NCBI GenBank assembly: GCA_916610825.1
Contig: OU744452.1
Coordinates: 18,191,103 to 18,255,102, forward strand
Origin: Haliclystus octoradiatus
Taxonomy: Eukaryota; Cnidaria; Staurozoa; Stauromedusae; Haliclystidae
Direction: 5' to 3'
Length of the DNA: 64,000 nucleotides
Both the position numbers and the translations under genes were made by a program. Below are positions 13,401 to 22,857 of this stretch, one piece after another (within the stretch, counting starts at the first letter, position 1; each line of letters starts with the position of its first letter). The notes under the pieces are model-generated. The model worked only from the letters and a program-made list of their open reading frames with translations, was not told the DNA's origin and ran no database searches.

Positions 13401-16400
13401 GATTTCTTTTTCCTTCTTTTCGAGCTAAAATAAAAACAGAGTCTATAAGATCAAGTAAATAAAATTACAGCCTTCGTAAAGTCTTATTAATGATTTCTTC
13501 TATCATTTAAAAATATACAACATTGGATGTTAGTGAAAATCAACTAATGTTTATATTCAAATTAAATCAACAAATATTATCAATTAATATTTTAGTTCTC
13601 TGCACTATGCAATAAGTTGATCTTGATATATTTCTTGACAGATCCTGGCAAACAAAAATACATGAATTATGTCACTTTAATTTGTTTGATTTTCATTTCG
13701 ATATGATCAAATTTCTATACTCTGCTTTGTTGTATTATGTCTCAGTTTACCAAGTCTTCTTAGACACAGGCCTTGTTGTGACCATGTGATCTGAGTATTA
13801 GAACAAGATGGCGCGGATATCCTATGAAGACGTGTTGTCTCTTGTTAATTTATTTTCTTGGCTTAAACTAACACGGTTTACTTAGTGGCACGAAGTGAGG
13901 AAACCTTGAAATAGAGACCAGAAAAACATTGACCATTATAAACAGGTAGCGTTTATACAGGTATTAATTCAATAGAGTTACATTGAATTCATATGGAGGT
14001 TTCAGTAACAGACAGGTGCTTCATATAGAGTATAATATATCGGCGATCGTTTAGAATGTTTATATTGACGTGTTGATTGCTGATAGCCCAGGGGGGACTT
14101 CCATACATCGGTTTTACGAGGACGTGCCATTTTTGAAGAGTACCTTTTCCAGATTCTTGTGGAATTTTACGGTGTCAATTTGGAGATTTTCAAAATTTTT
14201 AGATTTATTCCTTTGTTTTGCTCGCAAAAACATGAAATTTTAGGGTATTCATTCTCATTTGCTGTGAAATTCTACGTTTTCCTCTACTATTGAAAAAGGC
14301 ATACCCCAGTCAAAAAATTATCGAAGTGCCCCCCTTCCGCATCCCCGGGCTGATAGTTGATGATCAACAGGCACTTACTATTGCAATACTTTCCAACTCT
14401 TCTTTCAACTCTGCCTGTATAAAGAATCAATGAAATATATAGATTATTATTATTATTGTTAATCGAGAAACAATTGGAATTTAAAGAAATAAGTCCATTG
14501 CACTTACCTTCATAGATCGCATAATAACATCTTTGTTCTGTTAAAAATGAAATGAAGAAATTGATCTTAATTAAGGTATTGAGTAAAATGATTCATTGTA
14601 TATATACGAACTACAGTCAAACTCGGTTAATATGAACTCTTTTAATATCCCACCTTGCTTAATATCCCCACATAAAACTGATTTCTATTTTCCAATCTCC
14701 ATACAAACTCTCATAGTCCTACCTCGCTTAATATCCAACCTCGCTTAATGTCCCACTTTTTTCATCTTACCATAAGGGGATATTAAGCAAGTTCGACTGT
14801 ATATATTAAGTGAGGTAAAATCTGAGAGATATAATGAGGTTAGTTAAATGAGTAAACATTTAGATAATGAAGATCATAATGTATAAAAATAAATGAAAAA
14901 ATACATTCTGCATTTTATTTTCTTACATTTTGAAAATCTTCCTTTTTGAATCCTATAGATCTTTTTATATAATTTTAAATAAATAGAACATTCACTAAAC
15001 TAATATAATATAATTGAATCTAGTTTAAACCTCATTCATTATGTTCGTTATTTAAACCAAACACAATTAATTCAATTTTAAAAGCAAACCATATTGCAAC
15101 TTTATTAAGCACAATGTAAAGTATATCTCTTCAAATTCACTGTAGCAAAAGTCACACGTTGTGACACAAACAATAACTAAGCTGTCACTAAGCCAACTGC
15201 TAGCTGCATCGCTACAAATTGTTTCGAATATAAGCAATATATTGTACGCAGTAAAAATTGTCAACGATTTTGATTACATTGATCCCAGTTTTCACTTTTT
15301 AGAAATTATTTAACAAGGATTCGACCTCAGAATAGTTCACAGGGTTTTAAAATCCAGGTTTCAGATTAACAGGAATTTCACTTCAGCGGGCTACACCGTA
15401 TACTATTAGCCGATAATTTCATTTTAAAAGAAATAAAATTGGGCGTGTCTTCAAAATCGGCGATCGCAAACTATTCATGTGCGCGATTTATGGAATTAAA
15501 ACCTTTTTATCAAAAACTATAATGAACGAAAAAATAAATAATTATGAAGCTTACACATGTTGTAGACATTGGTATATCGATAGCACAAACACTGCAATTA
15601 GGCCATCGGCTACAAACAGGATACATATTACCATCAGGAAATTCCACATAATGACCACGCCCTTTACGACAATCATTAGTAGAAGTATTCTTTTGACCAC
15701 AATCCCGTGATGGTGAATGAGAACGTGATCGTTTTGTCTTTGATGTATACCGATGTGTAGATTTTCTTTCAAGGCTACTACTGCGCCTGCGTTGAATACC
15801 ATTACTTTTACATCCACTTGATGGTTTCAGTGATGGTAAATCAAGACAATCATCTTTGTATAAATCATCAACGCCACACGTAGCACCGCCACCTCCATTT
15901 GAACCAGGTTCAGGCATAATTAATCCAGATGGATATTCACATGGTACACGCCGTTCTGGTGATGGTGACCGTGATATACGACCAGATATTAAATATTTGA
16001 CACGACTTCTTCTTGAATCTGTTGACGTGCCACAATCTAATTTTGAGCCACCAGCTAGATTATCATTAGATGATGTTAAATCAACTGAATAACGTTTACT
16101 TTGACGTCTTGTATTACTTGTAGTACCACAGTATGTTGATTTGGCATTTTGATCGGAGGCTTCTTGTTCACTGGGTGTATCAATACATTGAGTTATGGTT
16201 GATGTACCGCACACGCCCCTTCCACGGGGAACAACTGTTGAAGGGGGAGGATCTTTACATTGACCTGTTTCACCCAAAATTGAAGCTGTTGAAATCGAAT
16301 CATCGGATTCTTGGCATGCTTGAACATCTCCGGGTAATTCAACCGGAGCAGGCTTCTTTCCATCATATTTCCCATCATATTTTCCACGGTAACCGGTATA

Positions 16401-19400
16401 GCTGGATCGTCCAGCCAAATATGATGAACCAGTATAATCTTTTGATGCCCCTGTTCCACCCAAATACGAGGAACGGTAACCGCTACCATACCGACGGGTT
16501 GTTAAATCATCAACGGATTTACTTTTTGATAATGATGAAGTATAACCACTTGTCCCAGTCGTGCCTTTATAACCACCGGATAAATAACTTCCACTGGAAT
16601 ACTTCCCATCTCCATAGCGGGAACGCCCCGTGTAATAACTAGAGCTCATATTAGGAGTAGAAATTCAATGTTATGCCACTTTATTACTTTATAGGACATC
16701 AAAGTCCTTAAAATCTTCAAAATACCACTTTAAAAAACCAATAAAATAGGTCAAAACGTACAACAGCACAATACCTAAGCAGTATAACTGTTGGAATGAA
16801 CCAAACAAAACGCTAGCAGCTGAGTATGCCTATACATTTCAATAGCCAATTACCATTGCCGTTCGACTAACTCGATTCAAATCTTAACTATGAAATTAAT
16901 TATTCATGAAAAGACCAAGCTCATTAAATATTCAAAAGGGCGTCGCAGTATATTGGTAGAATTTTACTAATCACTGCTGTAAATTTCATATCAGATTAGT
17001 AGACAGAGATAAAATTGAAAACATTTCATATTTTGAACATATTTAATTAATATTGTATTGTACTGAATACATGTTGTAGATATAAATTAGATAAAATATA
17101 ATAGATGGATATAAATATAAAAATAAAGATTCATGTTTTTTTGTTTAATTTTTGATAATACGTATACAGAATAATGAAAGCGAAGAAAATGCACTAACAT
17201 TATAGCAAATTTGTTCATATAACTTTGAAATATTAATGATAAAATAATGCGGTCAGGTTGGCATAAACAAAAAGAGGCTTGGTTAAAATGGTGGCAGAAT
17301 TGCGAAAGCAAAATCGGAAAATTGCTTTTGTTCCAATAAGTTAATATATTGTGAAAATTTTAAGACAACGACAGACAAAATATATTTTAAATTCAACGAT
17401 TTCGAAACATTGATCATAGAATATTGCTGCTGATATTTGTTGATATTTTAATGATTTTATGAAATCAAACTTATCATAATTATGTTCAAAGACAGCAACA
17501 AAGGGGCGTTCTGATCCGAAATCCTTGAATTTAGTCAATTTCTGGCAGTTTGCTCTGCCGTAATAGAAGTAGCTTGCCTCTAACTTAGTCGATCTTAACA
17601 ATATATCACTTAAGCACTTCATATATTAATATATATTACAGAGTTTTCTATACTGAATTGTGATTTCTATGATAAATAGTTAACATTAAAATCAAAGAAC
17701 TCTTGAAACCCTTGTAAAAACACGAGAAAGACCGTGCTCAGTTGCAAAAGACTCCCGCGAGGATTTGAAGGTTCTTCGTTAGGGTTTCGAAGTGCCAGAT
17801 TGTCAACAAGAGAGTCATGCATTAAGCATAACGTCATCTAATTTTTTCCGACATTTGAAAAGTATACTGAAATATATGGCGGTCGGTTTAAGTTGGTTAA
17901 TGTGGGTTTGCTAATTATAACAACCAGTGGTATTGTTTCATGGCGGACATATTCCTAATAGAATAATAAATATAGGGACCACCTCAGAGTTCAAAAATAA
18001 ACGCAAATAAGGAATGGGTAGATTATAATAACATAGAGTGATTTAAGATATAAAACATATCAGAGAGGGATACGCCCTTGTTTTTAGTTTTAATATTCTT
18101 GAATTATTCAATATATATCTTTCTTGGTGAATTATTGATGATGATGATTTATTTTATTTCATTCAATAGTCGTAATTATTTATAATAAAAACTTATTTGA
18201 ATAATATCAATTTTATTTTATATCTTTCTTGGTGAATTATTGATGATGATGATGATGACGATTGATGATTTATTTTATTTCAATAGTTATAATTATTTAT
18301 AATCAATAATTATTTGAATACTTTTAATTTAATTTTATATCTATCTTGGTGAATTATTATCATCATATCATTATATATATAGCAATTCATATGATTGATG
18401 TTGGTAGAACAAATTTAAATTATGAAAGCTGATTAAAAGAAACAGTTACTCGTAGGGGGTAGGGGGCAGTGAATGTTCACAAAACAGAGGATCGAGGATA
18501 CTTCCCAATTTGCAATGTATACTCATAAGCTTTAAAAACCAAGAGAGAATACGACTTTTATAGATATAATTAATATTCTCCAATTCCTCAAGGTTATTAT
18601 GTCTCATGCTCTGCATTCAAATGAATTCGTGATTTTTTAAGAGTTGTTATGTCTGAGATCAAATGAATTGTATTAAATTTGAATTGAATTCAAATCGCCA
18701 TCGTCAAACCTTTTTTGTAAGATGCATAAATGTATATAACTCGTTAAGCCTGGAAACACGTCAGGCACCCAATGTTTATAAATTCAAAATATATCTCTCC
18801 AATGAAAATCTATCTAAATTCTTAATTATGTAAAACTATTTAATCATTTGTAAATTTATGTTATGTTATTCTGTATATAATTCACATTTATATGCTGTTA
18901 TGCTGAAATAAACAAATCATTCATTCATTCATTCATTCAATTGGTATATAGAATTCACAACCAGTTTATGGCTGAAAATCATAATAATAATTAACAACAC
19001 ATATCCAATCAAAAGATGAATAGGTTAACAAGTTATTAGAAAAACACATTATATTTATCATTCCAATCTGCAACGCCCCCAAAAATGTCGATGGAGCCTT
19101 TCAGCAAGCAGCAACAACTCATAACTCATTGAAGTACTGAAGCTCCTATAAATGCGCATATGCTATGCCAATTTTATTAGGCGAAACTACAAATAGCCCT
19201 GGTCAGAAACATGTAGTTACGGTTGTGGTTAGAATACAATACAGGAATTTCATAGCTCTCATAAACTGAGCATTGTTGTTGGATATTTCTAATAACAAGA
19301 AACAGCCACTTGGCTGCTTCTAAATCATATTTAATAATTGAAATGTGTGCTTCGTTAATTATGATTTCCCTTAAAGTATGTTTGATCATTAAGGCTCTCT

Positions 19401-22336
19401 AATCAATCTTGTCGATGTAACAATTATTTTATAAATGTAAAAATCGATGTAAAAATCTGAGAGTGTAGTATGCACGTCTTTCTACCTCCGTTTTAAGAAC
19501 GTCGGTGGAACTTTCAACCGCAGCCAACCCCCGTCTTACCTTCATTACATTGCAGTATATGCTATGAAGCTATTAATTGCCTATCGCCTTGTTTATAATA
19601 ATGCATTTTAATGCATTATCTATAGAAGCAAATGATTATCTACTACAGTGAAATCTGTATATAACGGCCAGCCACGAGAGGTAGATGAATTGACCACTAT
19701 AGACGGGTGGCCTTTATATACAGGTTTGATTCAATAGAGAATACTATTTTAGTCATTGCAAGAGTGACCACTATAGACAGGTGGCCGCTGTATAGAGGTG
19801 ACCGTTATAACAGGTTTAACTGTATTGCTATCTATTGCTCGATTGCGCAAACTTGCGATGTGTTATTATGGTAGGGATGGATACACTGGCATCAGCAGGT
19901 CGTTATTGGAAAAAGTCTAGAATTATTCTTTAACCTAGCGTTAAAGTAAATGAATATTGGAATATGTTGTGCAATGAAACCAATTCCACGTCCTTTTCAT
20001 TTTTATTTCAGCTTTAACGAATAGAAAAGAGCATGGTAGTACAAACAGAACCATCTATTTATAAGAGTTGGGAAACGCAACTTTTGAGGCTCGAGAATTG
20101 GTATTTTTGTTCCGTTGAGAACAAGGTTTTCGTATTCATTATTTTCGCGCGCTTTGTTCAAATTTCGCGAACCTGGTTTGAGGGAACTAAAATGGTGCCC
20201 ATATAATCATGCGACTGGAAGATGTCCAATGGGAACTGCGAGCGGCTCATAGAGGAGTGACCCAACTCTTGTAAATAGATGGTTATGGGTACAAAAGCTT
20301 GGTACTGGTACTGGTGCACATATATAAACATTTTTCGACTCTATATATATGATCAGTCCAGAATATATTAAAATGAATAATTATCGACTATTCCAATAAC
20401 TATCTGTCAAAATGTCCATATATGATTGGATGATTTTTTCAATGGAAATATTCAAGTACACATGATTCTGAATTTTAAGAGTTGGACATTGGATAAAAAA
20501 ACTCAATCTTTAAAAATACATCTATGTCTTACGTGGGTGTTCCTATTACTAAAGTAGTAAGTTATACATAAAGCTTTAGGTGGTATTGATCGACATCAGG
20601 AAATCACAACTAAGGTGCTGCACAATCGAGCTGCGTTAATAACAAGTCAATAACAACTTATAGTGTTTAACAAAACTTACCTTCAGTTGCCTTTCCAAAG
20701 ATTCGCATTGCTGACGTAATAAATTAACTTCCTTCGGTAAATTGAATGGTTTAAAATCAATATCACACGATTTACTACGAGAATGTATTCTTCTTTGCGA
20801 ACCATCGCAAGCATGGATTTCCGTCCGAATATCTTCCTTGCGTGATTTTTCTAAAGTTGGTAATGATCTTCTTCTTTTCATTGTCAATTGATTGAAATTA
20901 TTATGCGAAATCAACGTTGATTCGTCCAAACTTTCTTCATCTTGCGGTGTACTAGATGTCAGAGGAGTATCGCTAGAAAGTTCGTAACACGCGGGAGTTG
21001 TGATTCTTCTATAATGATCTCCAGTTGGTTTTATAGTAGATTTATTAGGGATTCGTTGATTATTCAACCGGTTTTGATTAACTGAACCAGTATATAACCG
21101 TCCTTGACATTGCCATTGAGATTGTTGAAATTCTGAACTTTTTGATAAAAATTGGTTTGTATTTTCTAACCTTGAAACACTATCAGCGCTTCTTGATCTC
21201 ATGTGATCCCTTCTATCATGATTAGGTTGATTATGCATTAAAGTATCATCACTTGATAATGAATGATAAAATGCTGTAAAATCCCATTCTCCAGGCTTTT
21301 TAACTTTAGAAGACATTGAATCTTTATTTGTTGCAATCTTGTTAGATAATTTAGATTCCTGATTTGTAACAATTCGGTCACGGCAAATACCTTTATTACC
21401 ACCGAATGATGACGACAGAATATGAACATCATGATTTTTACGATTCAAATTTACAGTTTTCTTCAATTTTGGTTCAGGTTTGAAATCAACATTAGACAAA
21501 GGCTCTAGTGACAGTAATGGCTTCTGTGGTATAACTTGAACATCGGAATTATGAAATAGAAAACTATTTACAGCCAAATCCAAACTGTTTTCAATATGTT
21601 TCGAAGGAAAAGGTGACGAAGATTCTGATTCAGAAATAGGAATATTATTTTCACGTTTAATAGAATTACCAAAAGCTAAAAGTCTTTCAACATCAGAATC
21701 TGTCGTAATATCAACTCCATCTGCTGTACCTTCAATTTCATCAATATCAAATCGCTGGTTTGATGAAGTGGTTTGATTTTCAGACGTCGAGAGTTGAATG
21801 CGGTTTTTAAAAGATTTATTACGGTTACCATCATCCCGCTCTGTTGTATATCCACTATCCGGTCTAAAAGTACTGCTAGGAGTTACGATACTTGGTGGAG
21901 TTGTAGCTTCGTTGGCATAATTAACGGTTATTGAATTCGGATATTGAACCCGTGATTTACCTTCTTCTAGTCTTTCTAATAGAGACGAAAAGAATTTTCC
22001 TTGTTTTTCGGTTTGAGAAAACTGTTGTTGATTCTGAGGTTCTGTATCCGTAATCAACGCTGGGGAAGTATTGGATGAACCGCTTGCTGTATTTGGTTCT
22101 GTGTTGCATTCTAAATCATTGTTTATCTTATTCATATTTGGAATGCTTGAGTAAACACCCTTTGGTAAACCAGCAATTATAGCAGACAAAGTATCTCTAA
22201 TACGTACGGAATCCATGTATCCTGCATTAAATACATTTCCATTGTTTAGAAGTGAGATCGGATCACATTTTAAAATAGCCTCTCCTTGTCCAACAGTAGC
22301 ACATGATTTTACGAGATTTTCAAATGCAAGAATATC
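1343..22336 (-). CDS. RIM-binding-protein-like module: Ser-rich exon, coiled coils, two SH3 domains, FN3 (partial, runs off left edge)
   Basis: Exons 28-46 (listed separately) continue in phase from the JAKMIP module. Order of domains: a 552-codon low-complexity Ser/Asn-rich segment; about 375 residues of coiled coil in small exons; SH3-1 in exons 42-43 ('YRALFDYDPYTTGTSDHPEK' to 'CGLVPSIYVEEDY'); SH3-2 in exons 44-45 ('YVVLRDYNPFTCGV' to 'RTGLVPSTYVRRV'); and half an FN3 domain in exon 46 ('GHSNGALVTGYR'). Both SH3s have the DxDGF stretch and GLVPS end that I know from RIM-BP (RIMBP1/2, TSPOAP1). The FN3 'SNGALVTGY' resembles RIM-BP FN3. RIM-BPs link RIM and calcium channels at active zones through SH3-PxxP contacts. 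Known RIM-BPs have SH3, three FN3, then SH3-SH3; here two SH3s precede the FN3, so this is a relative or rearranged form, not a certain orthologue. The remaining exons lie beyond base 1. Confidence 0.75.
2070..2207 (-). CDS. Exon 45: end of SH3-2 and linker
   Basis: 138 bases, phase 1 to 1, 'RTGLVPSTYVRRVSHSGSSH', another His run, then acidic 'QIELEEDTVV'. Acceptor TTACAG, donor GTAAGT. Confidence 0.87.
2460..2530. repeat. Minisatellite, 17-19-bp unit
   Basis: About four copies of TAGTCTGAAATCGTCTGAA with one G variant. Confidence 0.9.
2648..2861 (-). CDS. Exon 44: His-rich linker and SH3-2
   Basis: 214 bases, phase 0 to 1. The linker 'HHSSSQHSHSNSHHHGHSSS' leads into SH3-2, 'YVVLRDYNPFTCGV', 'DVITVIGGVDVDGFYTAEC'. 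ALYDY is degraded to VVLRDY, so ligand preference may differ. Acceptor TTTTAG, donor GTAAAT. Confidence 0.88.
3107..3180 (-). CDS. Exon 43: end of SH3-1
   Basis: 74 bases, phase 1 to 0, 'VCGLVPSIYVEEDYGNTHAH' then 'GHST'. It contains the GLVPSxYV end strand of the SH3, then a His-containing linker. Acceptor TTTTAG, donor GTATGG. Confidence 0.88.
3472..3652. repeat. ACAGT-AAACCTGT MITE (family A), about 180 bp palindrome
   Basis: Starts 'TACAGTGAAACCTGTATATA' and ends 'ATAACAGGTTTGACTGTA'. The interior has two mirrored 'GACCACTATA-ACAGGTGGCC' blocks. It ends 20 bases from exon 42. Confidence 0.93.
3673..3955 (-). CDS. Exon 42: basic linker and SH3-1
   Basis: 283 bases, phase 0 to 1. An Arg/Ser/His-rich linker ('HRHRSKQRRSRERR') is followed by SH3-1, 'YRALFDYDPYTT' with the ALYDY-type motif, 'ELKLKEGDYVTVYGEVDIDG', then 'FLEAELDG'. 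The DxDGF block replaces the usual Trp-Trp of SH3 domains, as in RIM-BPs. Donor GTAAGG, 20 bases before a MITE. Confidence 0.9.
4375..4556. repeat. ACAGT-AAACCTGT MITE (family A), opposite orientation
   Basis: Starts 'TACAGTCAAACC' and ends 'ACAGATTTCACTGTA'. An inverted copy of the element 0.7 kb away. Confidence 0.93.
4797..4844 (-). CDS. Exon 41 (48 bp)
   Basis: 16 codons, phase 0-0, 'RKSRATSFFQQGSSSK', basic/Ser linker before SH3-1. Acceptor TTACAG, donor GTAAGG. Confidence 0.75.
5166..5362 (+). mobile_element. tRNA-derived SINE
   Basis: A-box-like 'CTTAGTTCAGTGATTAGGG' and B-box-like 'GGGCTCGATTCCTGGC', with tail ending 'GTGAATAAATGACAAA', also seen in the 24.0 and 63.5 kb copies. Confidence 0.8.
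5374..5571. repeat. ACAGT-AAACCTGT MITE (family A)
   Basis: Starts 'TACAGTCAAACCTGTTATAA'. The interior 'CACCTGTCTATAGTG' block is repeated. Confidence 0.9.
5606..5737 (-). CDS. Exon 40
   Basis: 44 codons, phase 0-0, 'AKISLLKKACREKDEEITRL' then a Gly/Pro turn region 'GDGSGGIPDSWLRKDE' that ends the coiled coil. Acceptor TCTCAG, donor GTAAAT. Confidence 0.85.
6284..6340 (-). CDS. Exon 39
   Basis: 19 codons, phase 0-0, 'LAELTRQRDDAELFIPTLK'. Acceptor CTATAG, donor GTAAGT. Confidence 0.82.
6520..6690. repeat. GAACCATCTA MITE (family C), partial
   Basis: Shares 'AACAAGGTTTTGCTATTGAA' and 'TCTGTCCAATGGGAGC' with copies at 12.9 and 20.1 kb; the terminal repeats are lost. Confidence 0.75.
6927..6972 (-). 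CDS. Exon 38
   Basis: 46 bases, phase 2 to 0, 'DQDKLEEGFHSLRIK'. Acceptor ATTTAG, donor GTATAA. The phase match with exon 37 supports it. Confidence 0.8.
7055..7285 (-). mobile_element. tRNA-derived SINE, second family
   Basis: Minus strand: 'TGATAGCTCAGTGGCAGAGT' (A box) and 'GGGGTTCGATTCCTCGTCGG' (B box). The acceptor arms do not pair properly, and it runs on into a SINE body, so it is not a working tRNA. Confidence 0.78.
7303..7412. repeat. Degraded family A MITE
   Basis: 'AACCGCTGTATATATAGGGT' and 'GACCGCTGCAAAGAGGTGG' keep the family pattern. Confidence 0.55.
8086..8445. repeat. G/C-ended palindromic MITE (family D)
   Basis: Left end 'GTGGAGGGGGGTAACTC', right end 'ATGGAGTTACCCTCCAGG'. 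The interior repeats 'ATACCCCAAATATTTT' in both directions. Confidence 0.85.
8505..8698 (-). CDS. Exon 37, coiled coil
   Basis: 194 bases, phase 0 to 2, 'IIMIEKEKEELETTITSCHH' to 'LEKRICELEEML'. Acceptor TTTTAG, donor GTATGT. The split GG|T codon is completed by exon 38. Confidence 0.85.
9510..9734 (-). CDS. Exon 36, coiled coil
   Basis: 75 codons, phase 0-0, 'EQLRDMESVEKHRDELYQKV' to 'SLKSSNTTLQQK'. The repeated 'KxRDEF/ERNDF' helical pattern is echoed in exon 37 ('ECERDTLIRDL'), suggesting internal repetition. Acceptor TTTCAG, donor GTAAAT. Confidence 0.87.
9830..9895. repeat. Family A MITE fragment
   Basis: 'TACAGTCACATATGTCGACC' with 'GCGGTCACCTGATTATTGCG'; one half only. Confidence 0.5.
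10073..10138 (-). CDS. Exon 35, coiled coil
   Basis: 22 codons, phase 0-0, 'IRVLECTEREYYQLEKSVCE' plus 'LQ'. The first in-phase acceptor is at 10139-10140. Donor GTATGT. Confidence 0.8.
10409..10507 (-). CDS. Exon 34, coiled coil
   Basis: 33 codons, phase 0-0, 'THVSRLESSDRRLVHLQSQY' then 'QKNTDLKER'. Acceptor TTTTAG, donor GTAAGT. Confidence 0.83.
10660..10760. repeat. Penelope-like element terminal fragment
   Basis: 'TTTTACGCTCTATGCGATCT', followed by 'TCAGCCAGAG', resembles the 3' flank at about 31220 ('GCTTTATGCGATCCTCAGAC'). Confidence 0.5.
10849..11028. repeat. ACAGT-AAACCTGT MITE (family A)
   Basis: 'ACAGTCAAACCTGTTATAGC' to 'TACAGGTTTCACTGTA'. Confidence 0.92.
11164..11346. repeat. 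ACAGT-AAACCTGT MITE (family A)
   Basis: 'TACAGTCAAACCTGTTATAA' to a degraded end near 11346, only 135 bp from the previous copy. Confidence 0.9.
11473..11550 (-). CDS. Exon 33, coiled coil
   Basis: 26 codons, phase 0-0, 'IYQLRCDIKKLEEDKRTVEH' then 'TYHEVQ'. Acceptor TTTTAG, donor GTAATA. Confidence 0.82.
12355..12384 (-). CDS. Exon 32 (30-bp microexon)
   Basis: 10 codons, phase 0-0, 'MCEITKRDTL'. Acceptor GAATAG, donor GTAAGT. Confidence 0.68.
12839..13103. repeat. GAACCATCTA MITE (family C)
   Basis: Starts 'AGAGCCATCTACTCATAAGA' and ends with the complement 'CTTGTGAATAGATGGCTCT'. Confidence 0.9.
13329..13424 (-). CDS. Exon 31, coiled coil
   Basis: 32 codons, phase 0-0, 'LEKKEKEIQERTEKCHIVTQ' then 'ELRKRERELEGK'. 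Charged coiled coil. Acceptor TTTTAG, donor GTATAA. Confidence 0.83.
13919..13985. repeat. Family A MITE fragment
   Basis: 'TTGACCATTATAAACAGGTA' and 'TACAGGTATTAATTCAATAG' match the middle of family A. Confidence 0.55.
14088..14352. repeat. G/C-ended palindromic MITE (family D)
   Basis: 'CCCAGGGGGGACTTCCATAC' to 'AGTGCCCCCCTTCCGCATCC'; interior A/T-rich and mirrored. Confidence 0.8.
14379..14414 (-). CDS. Exon 30 (36-bp microexon)
   Basis: 12 codons, phase 0-0, 'AELKEELESIAI', helical. Acceptor ATACAG, donor GTAAGT. Confidence 0.7.
14508..14537 (-). CDS. Exon 29 (30-bp microexon)
   Basis: 10 codons, phase 0-0, 'NKDVIMRSMK'. Acceptor TTAACAG, donor GTAAGT. It is the first exon common to both possible 5' ends. 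Confidence 0.7.
14612..14802. repeat. ACAGTCAAACTCGG MITE (family E)
   Basis: 'TACAGTCAAACTCGGTTAAT' to 'TATTAAGCAAGTTCGACTGT'. The interior repeats 'CTCGCTTAATATCC' in direct orientation. Confidence 0.9.
15555..16649 (-). CDS. Alternative first exon, 365 codons (short-isoform N-terminus)
   Basis: ATG at 16649 with an in-frame TGA 18 bases upstream and no AG between, so it cannot be an internal exon read from further up in this frame. It ends in phase 0 at ACATGT|GTAAGC, compatible with exon 29. The N-terminal 110 residues are Tyr/Ser/Gly-rich ('MSSSYYTGRSRYGDGKYSSG', 'GKYDGKYDGKK'). The middle has three related Cys-Gly-Thr motifs ('GVCGTST', 'YCGTTSNTRR', 'DCGTSTDSRR'). Next is an Arg/Ser-rich part ('RSRSHSPSR', 'RISRSPSPERR'), and the end is a Cys cluster ('YPVCSRWPNCSVCAIDIP'). 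I do not recognise the protein. The likely role is an intrinsically disordered head on the coiled-coil/SH3 isoform. The alternative is a separate gene sharing downstream exons. Confidence 0.78.
18112..18362. repeat. Tandem repeat, about 110-bp unit, 2.3 copies
   Basis: 'TATCTTTCTTGGTGAATTAT' recurs at about 18115, 18220 and 18340, each followed by TGATGA steps. Confidence 0.85.
19644..19824. repeat. ACAGT-AAACCTGT MITE (family A)
   Basis: 'TACAGTGAAATCTGTATATA' to 'CAGGTTTAACTGTA'. Confidence 0.92.
20048..20285. repeat. GAACCATCTA MITE (family C)
   Basis: Starts 'GAACCATCTATTTATAAGAG' and ends 'CTCTTGTAAATAGATGGTTA'. Confidence 0.92.
20681..22336 (-). CDS. Exon 28: 552-codon Ser/Asn-rich linker exon
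   Basis: Open from the acceptor TTGTATAG at 22337 to the donor GTAAGT at 20679, phase 0-0. It starts 'DILAFENLVKSCATVGQGE', a small folded-looking stretch reaching 'IRDTLSAIIAGLPKGVYSS', and becomes disordered and rich in Ser, Asn, Gln and Thr ('RRDHMRSRSADSVSRLENT', 'QRRIHSRSKSCDIDFKPF'). It ends in a coiled coil, 'VNLLRQQCESLERQLK', that runs into exon 29. Several RxxS-type sites look like kinase or 14-3-3 targets (inference). I recognise no named domain. There is an internal ATG at 22216, but the frame is open upstream to the splice site, so it is not needed as a start. It is by far the largest exon; nearly all others are under 250 bp. Confidence 0.85.
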
Positions 22337-22526
22337 CTATACAAATGGAAAAATCATCATTTAAATAGAAATGCAACAATTTTGTCTCACACTGGTTTGA
22401 ATACAATACTAGATGAAAATATTGAATTAAATTATTTATAGAATAAGAGTCATAGATGAAACATATCAGTTGACACTATTAAATTCTCTAAGTGCGTATA
22501 TACTATAGAATAAAACCAATTAGAGC

Positions 22527-22857
22527 AGGGGGTAACTTCCATTGCGCTTGGACGGGGTCGTTTAAATGGAACTTTGGCAGAATGACAATAAAGAATTTTC
22601 ACATGATAAAAAAGATACCCCAAATATATTTTTATGAACGGCAGATTCAAACAAAAAAAATTAAAGAAAAAAATATCATGTGAAAAAATTTCTATTGCAC
22701 CATGAAAAACTTGCAAATGCGTGAAAAGGATACCTCAAAAAAAAATTATGACTATAAGCATATCCCAAAAACTTTTTTATGGATGTTGAGAAAGGCCCTT
22801 TAATATTTGAACGTCCCCGTGTACCCAAAGTATGGAAGTTACCCCCCCCCCCGGGTT
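22527..22857. repeat. G/C-ended palindromic MITE (family D)
   Basis: 'AGCAGGGGGTAACTTCCATT' to 'AGTATGGAAGTTACCCCCCC'. Confidence 0.87.

Larger units (their letters stand above)
16650..20680. other. Long intron between exon 28 and exon 29 / promoter side of the alternative first exon
   Basis: The 4 kb upstream of ATG 16649 should hold the promoter and 5' UTR of the short isoform. Apart from the tandem repeat (18.1 kb), a family A MITE (19.6 kb) and a family C MITE (20.1 kb) I see nothing coding. 17341-17622 is an isolated open frame without family signal. Confidence 0.5.

Noticed and set aside
16133-16642. Plus-strand 169-codon open frame
   Set aside because: Lies opposite the alternative first exon, His/Leu-rich antisense shadow without its own signals.
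22216-22336. Start of a separate gene at the ATG 22216
   Set aside because: The frame is open upstream to a good acceptor at 22337 and joins exon 27 in phase; a separate start is possible but not required.
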